A stretch of DNA of 64,000 nucleotides. It comes from Tenebrio molitor. Its lineage: Eukaryota; Arthropoda; Insecta; Coleoptera; Tenebrionidae. The first letter of the stretch is position 1. Each line of letters starts with the position of its first letter. The position numbers and the translations under genes were made by a program. The DNA is taken from positions 7,068,001 through 7,132,000 of the forward strand of contig NC_091051.1 in the NCBI RefSeq assembly GCF_963966145.1. The letters are read 5' to 3'. A model generated the notes under the pieces. That model worked only from the letters and a program-made list of their open reading frames with translations. It did no database searches and was not told the origin of the DNA. Positions 1-10,900 of this stretch are shown here, in pieces.

Positions 1-588
1 CTAAGCGTCAGCTGGATGCATATTTCATTTTCGCAAACCGTCAACTACTCGTTAAACAAAATACCAGTAAAACAAATTCAAATTTGTTTGTTAAATTGGT
101 TTTTGAAACTGTTTGCAATTTCGTTGCTGTTAGGTACAATTCTAGAATAGTTTGTGAATGTCAAATGCCAGATTAAATGCATTTGTTTTACACTAGACCG
201 TCAAAAGAGATGGTCCACCATCTCACAAATAACATTTTTACTAACATAAAGAAAATATGTCTTGTCACAATATTGTTTGTTTAAAAGATGGAAAATAAAT
301 AGTAGCGTACTTACAAACTATACTCTGTTCGCTTGAGCAAAAAATAATCACGTGCACACAGTCTCTACGTGATCAGCAGCCGGAGAAGCTCCGCCTCTCG
401 TTGAGAATCATCTAAGACTTCAGTGGGGTAACACAAGGTATTCTGAAATTCGCTATCAATAAAAAGTACGACTTTGACAGTTGTTGATGAATTGGAAATT
501 GTGTTCTCAGACGAAAATCATGATTTTATTACTATATGGCCTACTACGATATATACGATTTACTCTCTCATCTGATAAAAGAATCACT
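1..588. other. Gene-free stretch
   Basis: No open reading frame with recognisable coding character and no repeat could be identified here. The sequence is AT-rich. Confidence 0.4.
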
Positions 589-884
589 TCAGATCTTTGA
601 TACCAACATAGAAAATTAGTTACAGGATTATTAAAAATATCATAGTCGGCTGTGATTTGTCACGCCTCCTGGATGTACCTGTATGATATATTCAAAATTT
701 CGTTAAGTAGAAGATAAGTTTTCAAGGCATCTCGTGATAGGCACTGAATTAATGTGCATGGCAAAGTTAAACTTCTGCTCAAATAGAATACTAAATGACT
801 TATAGATGTCTTGCGTGCTGACTCATAGTTATTAATAACATATTTCCACATTAATGTATCGACTTTTCTTGTAAACGTCACAAC

Positions 885-913
885 ATATTATTATTATTAT
901 TATTATTATTATT
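885..913. repeat. (ATT)n microsatellite
   Basis: About nine ATT units in a row are seen, flanked on the right by the 939-1312 inverted repeat. Confidence 0.95.
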
Positions 914-938
914 GCCACGTTTAACCTAGAGGTACAGC

Positions 939-1312
939 GTACTGTCGCGAGCAATAAATTTTGGTTGTCAAGGTAATTCTTTGACGCAATGAAAAGTGCT
1001 CTAATGTGAAACGGGCATAACCTCTAATAAATTCTTTGTCAAAATCTTGTCAACTTTTTGGAAATCTCAACTGGGTTGCCACCCTAGCTTCTGACACATC
1101 CGTCTCTATCAGCGAAATAATTTTTACTCTATTAAAATACGACATTGGGGCCATAATTTTGAATGTTTAGAATAAAACTTTGACAATTTTTTTTTGATTG
1201 GCGTTTTATTGACATTGGCCTTAATTAACCAGGCAAAATTTTTAATTTGTGACAGTAGCGCGGGAAATTTCAAAATGTCCTTGACGACAAAATTTATTGC
1301 TCGCGACTGTAC
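939..1312. mobile_element. Small inverted-repeat element (MITE-like), nested
   Basis: The 35-base arms at 939-973 and 1278-1312 are inverted copies with a few mismatches. Each starts from the outside with GTAC and continues as TGTCGCGAGCAATAAATTTT (the right arm has one change near its start). The element is about 374 bases long, has no coding capacity, and sits inside the larger 589-2348 element. It is probably a miniature inverted-repeat transposon of unassigned superfamily. Confidence 0.55.
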
Positions 1313-1797
1313 ATTGGCAATGAAACAATTGGTGTTTTTGGTGTTTTCTTGTCTCGTAATTGGCACTGACCGGATGTTTAAACTTGGCAAGACATTAAAA
1401 AATGTTTAGGTTATGTCAGTTAGGTTTATGCTATTACAAAAATGGTAAATTTGAAGTTGGCCTGTCAATACTGTCAAAGCTAATACCCAGAAATGCGTTT
1501 AGTTTACAGTGGTAATAAAATCATTCAAATTTTCATGGTTACCAACAGATTCAGTAATTCTTGATCACTCTGTATAAGAACTGTAGTTACCCAAAAAGGC
1601 TTCAGAGTATAGACATGCAGATGTATTAGCGCAAAAATTACTATAAACTTTTTTGTTGAGAAATAAAACGGATTAAACCGGGTTATTGTAAATGGTTCTA
1701 ACATCATAGGGTGCTGTGGACATTTAATACCCATAACAGTGTACCTATAATGTTTAAAAAATCGGCGTGATTAATTGGTTGCATAAAAATACGGAAC

Positions 1798-1847
1798 TTC
1801 TAAATAATATAGGTGATTACTTGTGAATCACCTGTATTATCTAGAAG
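1798..1847. repeat. 50-bp hairpin
   Basis: The palindrome has arms reading CTTCTAAATAATATAGGTGA on the left and the near reverse complement on the right, around a loop of about 6 bases. The part ACTTGTGAATCACCTGTA resembles a single terminus of the TACAGG-ended foldback family seen elsewhere in the window. Confidence 0.6.
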
Positions 1848-2034
1848 CCAAAGAAATTAATAATGCGCCCAACATTACATTTGCACCGATTATTATGTGG
1901 ATTTAAACAATATATATTTTAATTTTATACAACATAGTCAACATGCCCGACATTACGTACATTTTTCAAATTTAATCAAATTCATTATGTGGAATAATTA
2001 ATAAAAACACAAACTAAAAAACTATGGGGGACAT

Positions 2035-2092
2035 GTATTCTTGGTTGCATCACAAATTTTGTCAGGCTCATTATTACTTATGAATCACCTTG
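2035..2092. repeat. Dispersed repeat fragment (GGTTGCATCACAAATTTTGT family)
   Basis: The text around GGTTGCATCACAAATTTTGT, followed by AGGCTCATT and a CACC end, recurs in reverse complement at 26955-27045. A diverged relative lies at 12765-12820. These look like single ends of the TACAGGG foldback family. Confidence 0.5.
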
Positions 2093-2348
2093 TAAAATTT
2101 AAAATTAAAAAAATATTATAAATAAATAACAACTGATTACACAGTTTTGAAAAAGAGTCTTTTCCTCACTTAATTAACTCAGGATAATGTAATTTACAGT
2201 GACAAGCAATGAAAACTTCAATGTGACAACTGCGAGCTGTCAAATGTCAAATATGTATACAAATCCAGAAGGAGCGATAAATCACAGCCAACTATAATAT
2301 TCTTAATAATCCTTTAACTAATTTTCTATGTTGGTATCAAGGATCTGA

Positions 2349-3825
2349 TATTTGTTTTCGTAAAAACCCATTTAAATATGGCTTGATTTTCTTCGTTAAA
2401 AGATTTATTTGATCGTGTCCCGTTCCGCTGTAATTTTTATTTGCAAAAGCAAAACCGAATTAATTAATGTTGGTTTAAACTTGAAAGCCGGAAGATGTTT
2501 CCCGCAAACATTTCTGTTAACCTGTCCAACATTCAGACGCTAAATTTTAATCTGTGAACTTGCGTCTATGAGACACAGCTGTCATCTTTAAATCACCTCT
2601 GTTTTAAAACAAACGAAACAATAAATGCTGCAAAATCCATCCAATTAGCACAACCGGACGTCCTTTAAGAAAACTTGGCATCGCACTAATTCCTCGCACA
2701 TCCCAGACAGTATTTTTAATCGGGAAAAATGAATTCGGAAACGCAGATCGTTCCACCAGTTAGCAGCTTGGAAAGTTCTGCAACACATTTTTGCCATAAA
2801 CGTGACGGCAACGTTTTCACCGAAGATTCAGTCGCAAACAATAAAAACTTGTCGCCTGTGCACAAACATGTTATGGGCGAAACGCCAAAATATTCGAGTG
2901 CAGAAAGGGGATTATTTGACGTGTCTGAATGTCTGTCACTCCACCAGTTGGCTAAATAAGTGAAATTTACTCGACACGCGTCCTAATAAATATCTGTCAC
3001 TAGTGCAAACACGCGGTCAATGTGTTAGGCTGAGAAAATTGTGTTGATTCATTGAACTGGCAGTGGTGATTTCCACTTCGCACCCCAAGACCACCACGTA
3101 GGGGTCTGCACCGAAGAAAGGGTGGTCCAGTTTTGACCCCTCTTCACTAGATATGTACAACAAATACAATTTTTTTTCTGCATTTAGTAGACACGCATAA
3201 ACATGATGTTTCATTTATTTTTAAATAATGTGAAGGATTTGTAATTGACCATATGTGTACATCATTGAAAAAATGTAAAATCCGTTTTGATCGGTTCATA
3301 ATAATGTTTGTATTAATCAAATACCTATGTGATTTTGAGTTTGTATTAATTGAATTTGAATTTGCATAGAAATTGTTTGAAAATGCAAACATGAAATTCA
3401 ATTATGAAGGGTGGACATTTTTTGGAAATTTTGGATTTGCGCATAATATCTTTGGGAAGTGTGCACTTGGTCTTTGTTGCCAACAACAGAAACACCGGTA
3501 ACACCTATAAATGAATCGCTCTTGCCAGTCGTACTAATCAACGGAAAATTGGTCTGTGAATCCGGAAATGGGAGTTTTCTGAATTACGGAAAGCTTTCAA
3601 ATTCGAACGCTTCCATTCTAATTAATCTACTTAATCGAAAATTTTAATCAGTCTAGCTCTGTTCCCCAGCCAATTTCCAATTCATGTAAAACGGCAGGAA
3701 TGTTTATTGTTACAAGATCAACGTGACTCTAGGTGCGAATTAATTGAAAAACTTACGAAATCCCAACTATTTTAATCGAACATTGTAATCATCGGAGAGA
3801 GCGGAGGGTTGATTAAACCGACGCA
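2349..3825. other. Gene-free stretch with one unsupported 76-codon ORF
   Basis: An ATG-initiated frame runs from 2729 to 2959 on the plus strand (76 codons, rich in Ser, Asn and His). It has no domain, signal peptide or splice partner that I can recognise, so I do not call it a gene. Nothing else could be identified. Confidence 0.35.
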
Positions 3826-4015
3826 TTAAATCAAAACCGTGCATAATTCATAATGGAGGAAATGAGAGCTCGTAATTGAAACATTATTTCCCAATTTGAC
3901 CGCATTCAGCCGTCATAAATAATTGTAATATGCGACAGGTTTGTCATCGTAATGCCCCATTTTTGCCTTTCCGAAACTCATACATAAATTATACGAAGGG
4001 GTCGAAATAAAGGTT
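3826..4015 (+). repeat. Old duplicated non-coding block, copy A
   Basis: This block is related to 5851-6033 in the same orientation. The strongest shared stretch is AATTGAAACATTATTTCCC (19 of 19), followed by blocks around TGACCGCA, GTCATAAATAA and CATAAATTA. The copies are diverged and gapped and lie about 2 kb apart. The intervening DNA holds a foldback element and a LINE remnant that were probably inserted afterwards. Confidence 0.7.
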
Positions 4016-4356
4016 GCCAACGTACAGCCAATGTAATAGTTGTTTGGAACTAATGCTATTGATGCTGTCAATGTAGACATGATTAAAAATCTGTTTTGTT
4101 TATAGTGAGTTTACTAAAAATATCTCAAGGAGTAAAACTTGTATTATAATCGCAACGATTAATAAATAAATATTGCAGATTTACCAAGTGCATCCATTTT
4201 CTATGATATAATACTGAAATCAATGTAGACCAACAACGGATCCCTGAAGAACACCCAAAATGATTGCGTGAATTCAATAAAAAAAGATCATCTAAAGTAA
4301 ATAGAAAAATGTATAAAACTACAAAACTACAAATCATATATCGCGCGTCGAATTAA

Positions 4357-4684
4357 ATCCTGGACTGGGAAGGCGTTGGAAATGTGCTTTTTTAAAGCGT
4401 AGATTCATTGGAGCATGTTGACAGCTAACCTAAAATTTAGAGTCAAACAAATCTTTCCTTTTTTTCTTTCTTTGCAATGTTTTACATTAAAAATAGAAAA
4501 ACTTGACGATTCCTATTCTCGAAGCAAAAATATCTAAGGGCACCCTTTGCTGAAAACAAATATGTTCAATTATGTCCCGATCAAACATAAACAAATGTCA
4601 TTCGTGTCAAACGGCGGGAAATTCAAACTTTACACTGTTCTAAACGGTTTAATTAATTGTTCCAACGCCTACTCAGCCCAGGAT
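4357..4684. mobile_element. Foldback/MITE-like element, 24-bp terminal repeats
   Basis: The outer 24 bases are inverted copies. The left end reads ATCCTGGACTGGGAAGGCGT and the right end reads the reverse complement with three changes; both arms end in GTTGGAA. The element is about 328 bases, AT-rich inside, with no coding capacity and no clear target duplication. Confidence 0.55.
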
Positions 4685-4814
4685 GTCATTGAACACACGA
4701 TACCTTTTTAATTATTTTCATTGATATAGAAGACATTTATTTATTCCTTATTCTTCAGCGATTTAATCTTCTTCTTCTTCTTCGTCCATACAGTTGGAGT
4801 CGCTGCTGAATCTC

Positions 4815-5670
4815 CACGGATGAAAGAGAAATAAAAGAAATGATAAAGAGCCTGGGAAAGTATGTGAGGAAGAAAAAGCTAGAAGTGAATGTTGAGAAGA
4901 CGAAAATGATGGTGTTCAACAAGAGAAAGAGGAAGAGATAGAGGAGATAGAGAATATATTAATGTAGGGGACAAAGATCTGGGGATGGAAGGAACAACAA
5001 GAAGTAGAGAAAGTGCAAGAAAAATATTTGAAAAGCAAACGCCAGATTACATAGTGAAGGAAAAGTGTAAGGGGAACAGGCTGAAAGTGAAAGTGGGAAA
5101 GAGAGCGACAAAGTTTGAAGACAAAATGGAAGGCAGGGAAGAGTGCAGGATACTAACGGGATGCTGGAGAGAAAAGAAAAAGAACACGGAGAAGAAGGAG
5201 AGAGAGAAATACTACCATAGAAACGAGTTATGCCATTGGAGAAGTGGAAAGATTACCTAAGAGCAAAATGAAGACGGATGAATGTAGAGCTGAGGGAAAG
5301 GGACAAAGACACAAAGACAAGCAAGAAAGAAGGGAGATAATCAAAGAATCCAGATACAACAGGGAGTATGAGTTATGAGAGGTGTATGACAGAGGAAATT
5401 TCAGAGTACCTGGGAGACAGAGTATAAGAAAGATAGAGAGAAATATAGTGATGTGGGAATGAGGAGAGAGAAAACAGGTATTGAACGGAAAGAGAGGAAA
5501 GAAGGTGCAGAATGTGCTACGAGGAGAAAGAGACAATTGACCACATGTGGAATGGATGTGGCAAAATGAGAAAGAGGAAGAGAAAGGATAAATTGGATGA
5601 AAGAGATATGGAAAAGGAGAGACAGAATGGAAAAAGATAGGGGTGGGGGATTGAAAGAAAAATTTTTTTT
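4815..5670 (+). mobile_element. Decayed non-LTR retrotransposon: RT C-terminal part and CCHC knuckle
   Basis: The purine-rich plus strand still translates, in broken frames, to the C-terminal third of a LINE ORF2 of a type common in insects. At 4817 onward are the residues IKEMIKSLGKYVRKKKLEVN followed by VEKTKMMVF, the typical segment just after the catalytic YADD region. Around 4985-5220 comes a QEKY/PGYIV-like region and a CWRE block. At 5499-5570 the pattern CRMC-x8-H-x4-C forms a zinc knuckle (C-x2-C-x8-H-x4-C). Several stops and frame changes lie between these blocks. The 5' end, including the endonuclease and the RT catalytic site, is missing, as expected for a 5'-truncated insertion. 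Assignment to the I/R1/Jockey group is an inference. Confidence 0.75.
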
Positions 5671-5850
5671 TTGGAATTGTTACTTGACGTAAATCCAAAT
5701 TTTCCAACCACAGAAGACAACAAGTGGCTGAAAATGATATAAGCAATGATCATAGTATCGTAGCAAAGGTCATCATCTCATGAAAGATGAGCAACCAAAC
5801 CGCACCATGAATAGTAGCAACCAGAAACGGTAATTAAACGAGCTTAAGCG

Positions 5851-6033
5851 GAGTTAAATCGCAACTGCAAATAATTCATAACGCGGAAAACGAAATCTCA
5901 TAATTGAAACATTATTTCCCGAAGTGACCGCAGCCAGTTGTCATAAATAAATGTAATAACCCGTGCTTTCATTATTCAAAAGCTCAACTTTTATTTTGTC
6001 CGTACTCATTCATAAATTACCGAAGGATAAAAT
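5851..6033 (+). repeat. Old duplicated non-coding block, copy B
   Basis: This is the partner of 3826-4015. It shares the core AATTGAAACATTATTTCCC and the blocks on either side of it, in the same orientation. Confidence 0.7.
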
Positions 6034-7635
6034 AAGTACACGGCTCCGTACGTAATTTCTAATTTATAGGTCGTATTCAGTTACTCCTACACTGCTACAA
6101 AGCAAACTAACATTACTATAAAATTTAATGGTCCCCAATTACCATAGAAATGTTCTCGGACGTCTCAAAACGGCGCACATTCAAGAAACAAAACCCTCGT
6201 CGGACCGAATCGAGCCGGTGCGAAATATCGCTTTGAAGCGACTGCCGTTTACAATTAAAAATTAACACGAACCCGGAGTTTGGCGGCAATAAAAAGCGCA
6301 CATCGCCGAGAAACGGGCGGTATCAGATGCGTCCTGCTGCGGCAACACACATTCCTGGGACGCTTTATAGGCTGTAAATAATTTTCTCCCATGATCCCGG
6401 GATGTCCGAAGAATAAGCAAGTGTGACGTTCCGGCTTGTAAACCCGCCCCAACACCTGAATAAATCAGAGCGAATTAATTCGTTTGTGTTGCGTCAAAGG
6501 ACGACAGGACCGTATCGGTTCGTTTTTCCGGTGGTCCGATACAAGGGGTATAATTTAAGAGGAATAACAGCGGTTGTCGCGATAAAACCGAATTTACGAC
6601 GGGATCACCGGATTAGTGACGCGCAGCAATCCAGGACACGAGTTGATCCTGTAAACTAATTATTTCCTGGAGGACGAACGATGCGGCCGTCCTTCGATCG
6701 GCTCGTAGCTACGGGTGGTGTGTTGTGAACGTGTACATAATTCCTGGGTTCTTCTTCGTCTTGCAAGACTACCAGTTCTAGGTGGATATATTTATAATTG
6801 TGAAGCCGCAACTAAGGCAATTTATCCTTCTGGAGCGTAACTGAAATGGTGCGAGCACATGGAGAGCATTAATAAATTTACAGTTATATATTGGACCATA
6901 AAGTTGTTGTGATATGCCCAGGGTGATGAACGATTTTATGCTCTCTCTAATGAACATAAATCCCAGCACTTTTCTATAAATAGGGCGGCATTCAATATAC
7001 TCTGACGCTAAAACAAAAGATATGATCTTTATACTGCCCATTGACGACTTGATCCACTCGTTACTCCACCCATTATGGCAGCCATTTTAGATCAACCACC
7101 GCTGATTTAAAAATTTCCATTAACAGATATTTCAATTATTAAAATAATTCAAAACTCTGCTCAAATAACATTTTATAAATACATTTCGAGTAATTAATTC
7201 AGCTACAAAAAATATACTTTAAATCACTTCAGGTTATAATTTTATGAATAAATGAAACAAACTGGAAATGTTTCATGACACACGAGATGTTGTAAAGTAT
7301 AAATAAATAGCATCCAGGAGGAGATCAAGAAATCCTATTAGTTTATCTTTTGGACGTTGGTGCCATATTATAGAGATCGCACAGTCACCTTGACGATGCC
7401 ACAGAGAATAGGTCACAGCATCTACGTCCATTGTAAGATCTGTGTAATTTTGGAAACAATGTACGATCGAGACGCTATCTTATATTGTGTCCTGTACCAG
7501 GACTGCACACGTATAAGAACGTGATTCATGAGTATTGGACAAGAAAAATTAAAACTTGAACACGAACTTGGAATTTGGTGTTCTTGCTACACTGGAGCTT
7601 TGCGAAGATTCTGAATTCAGATTTAAAAATTATCT
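6034..7635. other. Gene-free stretch
   Basis: Only short, non-homologous frames are present. The part around 6140-6720 is less AT-rich than its surroundings and looks unique, but I see no gene, RNA or repeat in it. Confidence 0.4.
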
Positions 7636-7925
7636 AATTTGAAAAACTTCCCCAATTGGACTGCTGCTTTGTGGCCTTTCCTAGTCTTTCCACTCATATT
7701 GAAAAGGAATTTAGGACGGACGGATCTGGTAAGGGGTGCGGAAGAGTGGTGGTAGGACTGAGGGTTGAAACTGATCCATATGTCATATGTGGCATATTTG
7801 TGCATATTAAAATACACAAATGCAACAAAACCTCTGAAAAAAACCTAGGCAGGCGTCCCCGGGATTCGAACCCCGGACCTCGCTGACGCAATGTGGCGCT
7901 CTAAGTGCTTGGCTACAGAGCCCAC
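7636..7925 (-). mobile_element. tRNA-derived SINE, copy 1
   Basis: Read on the minus strand, the element begins near 7925 with a tRNA-like head. A polymerase III A box lies at 7915-7897 (TAGCCAAGCACTTAGAGCG) and a perfect B box at 7872-7862 (GGTTCGAATCC). A T run with TTTCAGAGG follows, then a tRNA-unrelated body whose segment at 7777-7733 is shared with the SINE copy at 24.8 kb. Because both the head and the body are shared between two loci, this is a SINE and not a functional tRNA gene. The 3' boundary is approximate. Confidence 0.8.
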
Positions 7926-10900
7926 AAACTACTTTAAGATTGATCAAGTTTTCATTAAAATATTGCAAATTGTTAAAGAAATTAAGAAATGACTATTTAG
8001 TATTTATATTACGTGGAAGTTTTTGTATGTCAATGGTTTTCGCTCATAGTAAAAGTTTATTAAACAGAATGCTGACAAATCATTAAAGAGAATTTTGTGG
8101 TCGTCGCGTTTAATACTGGACCACCAGTAAATTTGACAAAAGATGGAATTTTAGACAAGTTTCATGGTTCTGAAATTTTTGTTTGAATTGAACATTACCT
8201 CAACATGTGTCTTAATACACAAAGATGTCAGATTTCATCTGGCAGAACTCTGTTTCTCTGTTTCTTCTTGATCTGTTAAATTGAATTAAGTTTTTACCTA
8301 AAAGATCTGCGTTCAAGACCTGGTTTCGAATTTTAGCACAAATAGAATTTAGAAGAAAGACGTAAACTTTTAATCTGAATTGAAACCATTGTTGAGATTA
8401 TTTTTCCGAACTACTTCTTCAGTTTAAAACTTTGCAATGGTGGTAACGTTGGAGAGAAAAAATAATGTTGATGGATAATTTCTATTGGATTGGGTTCTTA
8501 GTTCAAGTTGAAATTTTTCCTCAATGTGTCAGATAAGTTCACGTTGTTTTTATAAGAGAATCGATCTTCGTTTTATTGAACTTTAGCACGCCCTAATGGG
8601 GAGTTAGTGAAAGTCAACAAGTTGGTAAATATTCTAAATTCCTGTGAAGGGAAATTGGAGGAAAACGCCGTTAATAACGGGCAGATGACAGCCATAAAGT
8701 TCATTATGAAAAAGGTCTAAAGCGATGATTCCCAACAAGCTTGTCGTTATTTAACCATCGGAATATTGATTGATGAAGGTTCGGCAACATGTTACGAAAA
8801 GGCAGCAGTTGTAATTGATCCTTGGCAATAATTAGGGAGAATTTCTGGGGTTGGTATGGTTTATTAATAAGTCGTTTGATTTATTAACGATGTTGTTGGC
8901 ATGTGAGCCACTTATCAATTCATGAGTCTGACGAGCAGGAGTCGACTCATTATTGAGTTATTTAGCGAAATGCATCCAATATTCATTAAATGCCGAAGTT
9001 ATCCACGTCTCAACTTGATTTTATTTTTTAAATGATTAATGAAGGCGGGTATAATGCGATATGCAAGACTAACTAGCTCGACTAACACAGATGTTAAGTG
9101 GGGCCCTACATTATTGAATATGAAGACCCGGCTCTCCTGATAAAAACACCATTAAGGAATGCATTTATTTACTTTATTAATTGCAAGGCGCAGAGCTTTT
9201 TGACAGGTCGAGATAAACAATTTATCTCCAGAAATTTAAGAGAATTACTCGAATGCCCCGATCCAGATTACGTTCCCTTATATAATTGGAACGTTTTATC
9301 AACTTTATGAAGACGTTTATACTTAAAACCAATTAAAAGCCAGGAATTATTGTCCAAGCAGTGCAACAAAGATCCGTCACCTCTTCTCGTCCGTCCGAAT
9401 TCAATAACTTAATGCATATTTATGACTCCCGTGTTTAAAAAGCAGTTTAAGTTAATTACTTGCGTTAATAACGGGGAGACCCGATCTTGATTTAATATGG
9501 CGGCCGCGTTGTAAGAACTTGTAACTGTCACATTCTGTGGCTTATCTCGCGCTCATCTTAAAATTTATTAATGCTCCTTTTAAATTCGTATCGAATATTT
9601 CGATTGCCAGGACTTCCCAATTAGCGCCGTTTCTATTGTGTCTCGCGTTGTTAAAGATCGCTCACACAACCATCTGTTATGCATTTTCGACGCCCTTCAC
9701 GAAGATCCGCTATTAGTTGTTACTGTAGGCATTTCACAAATTTATGGTGCTCGTGCTCCTTCTGGTAATTTATACACACCTCGTGAGGATACAGCTCGAC
9801 AACTGTCAGACCTGGCCGGAGCCGCCACCTTCAACGACCAATTCTTACCGAAAGCTCTCCTTTTAACTCGAACATTAATCACGTTTCGACAAGAACGAGT
9901 CGCGCAGAATTGTGGATTTCCTAACAAATAAAACCGATTTCTGTTGCTCCTGCTATTTTGTATTAAGAATAAAATCACTTCTCTCGCCGGGGGCAATGTT
10001 CGGAGATCGATAAGGAGAAAGCTACTTCGTACGTGGAGAGAAAGAATAATAATTTGTAATAACTTGAAAAATCTTGGGTTACCAATGAAATGTGTTGCGC
10101 ACCGGATAATTCCACACGGACACGAAGTTTGCCTTCGGTGTCTAGAGCAAAGTAAAATATTGATAGAGCTAAAAAGCTAGATATCTTGCTCTATGGGTGG
10201 GTACTGATGTATTTACGACTATTTCCAATTTCCAACAATATTTGAGTCACTCAGAGCAATTTTCTTGCGTTCACAACAATCAACTTGTCACAATATATTT
10301 TGTACGTGTGTATGTATGTTTGTCTTCCTTTATTTCTTCCATAAAGGATGCAAAAGACATTAAAACAATTATCAACAAGCATATTACAAAAGCAAATTTG
10401 TTTAAAAATTCAAATAAATTATTTTGCTTTATGTTTAATTGAGAAAATATTTTTTGAAGTGTCAATTAAAAATTATCTTTCGGAAGAGTTTGTTACAGTT
10501 AAACAAAACGGAGATAGCTTAGGGGAAATGAAAGATGTGATTTCTACAAATCGATGCGTTAACAAAAGCTCTGAGACAATGTACGGTGATAAGGACGATA
10601 AAGCTTCTGAAATTAATTTCGTCGTAACGTTATCGTCGATGATCTGGCTTTCATAAAAGTGAAATCAATTTAATTTTAAATGTGTATTTCCTCGTCGTCG
10701 ACAACGATCTGGCTAATAATGAACCTAATAATCGTTTGAAAGGGCCCTAAAAAGTGTTGAAAGCAGCAAATGAAGCGTTGTTGTTGGTCATTGAACGTAA
10801 CATTGTTTGGATTTATCTAGTAGAAGTGCGATAGGGCGTCATTTTTCCCGGGAGAGTATTTATTGAATCGCTTTGATAAAATACAATGTAAAAATAAATT

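Larger units (their letters stand above)
589..2348. mobile_element. Non-autonomous DNA element with ~84-bp terminal inverted repeats
   Basis: Bases 589-672 are the near-exact reverse complement of 2266-2348. Both contain the block TTGATACCAACATAGAAAAT read inward, followed by a shared run ending in GGCTGTGATTT. The two arms lie about 1.6 kb apart, which is the layout of a DNA transposon or a foldback element. No transposase reading frame is present between the arms, so the element would be non-autonomous. Smaller repeats (939-1312, 1798-1847, 2035-2092) lie inside it and may be nested insertions. No target-site duplication could be confirmed, and the superfamily is unknown. Confidence 0.65.

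Noticed and set aside
885..913. CRISPR-like short repeat
   Set aside because: It is a plain (ATT)n microsatellite without spacers; nothing in the window resembles a CRISPR array.
5228..5746. 172-codon minus-strand frame, Ser/Phe/Pro/Leu-rich
   Set aside because: It is the complement of the purine-rich LINE remnant on the plus strand; the composition comes from the strand bias and there is no real domain.
7850..7925. tRNA gene
   Set aside because: The A and B boxes are good, but the same head is joined to the same non-tRNA body at a second locus, so it is a SINE head.
9638..9931. 97-codon plus-strand frame
   Set aside because: Does not begin with ATG and has no similarity that I recognise.
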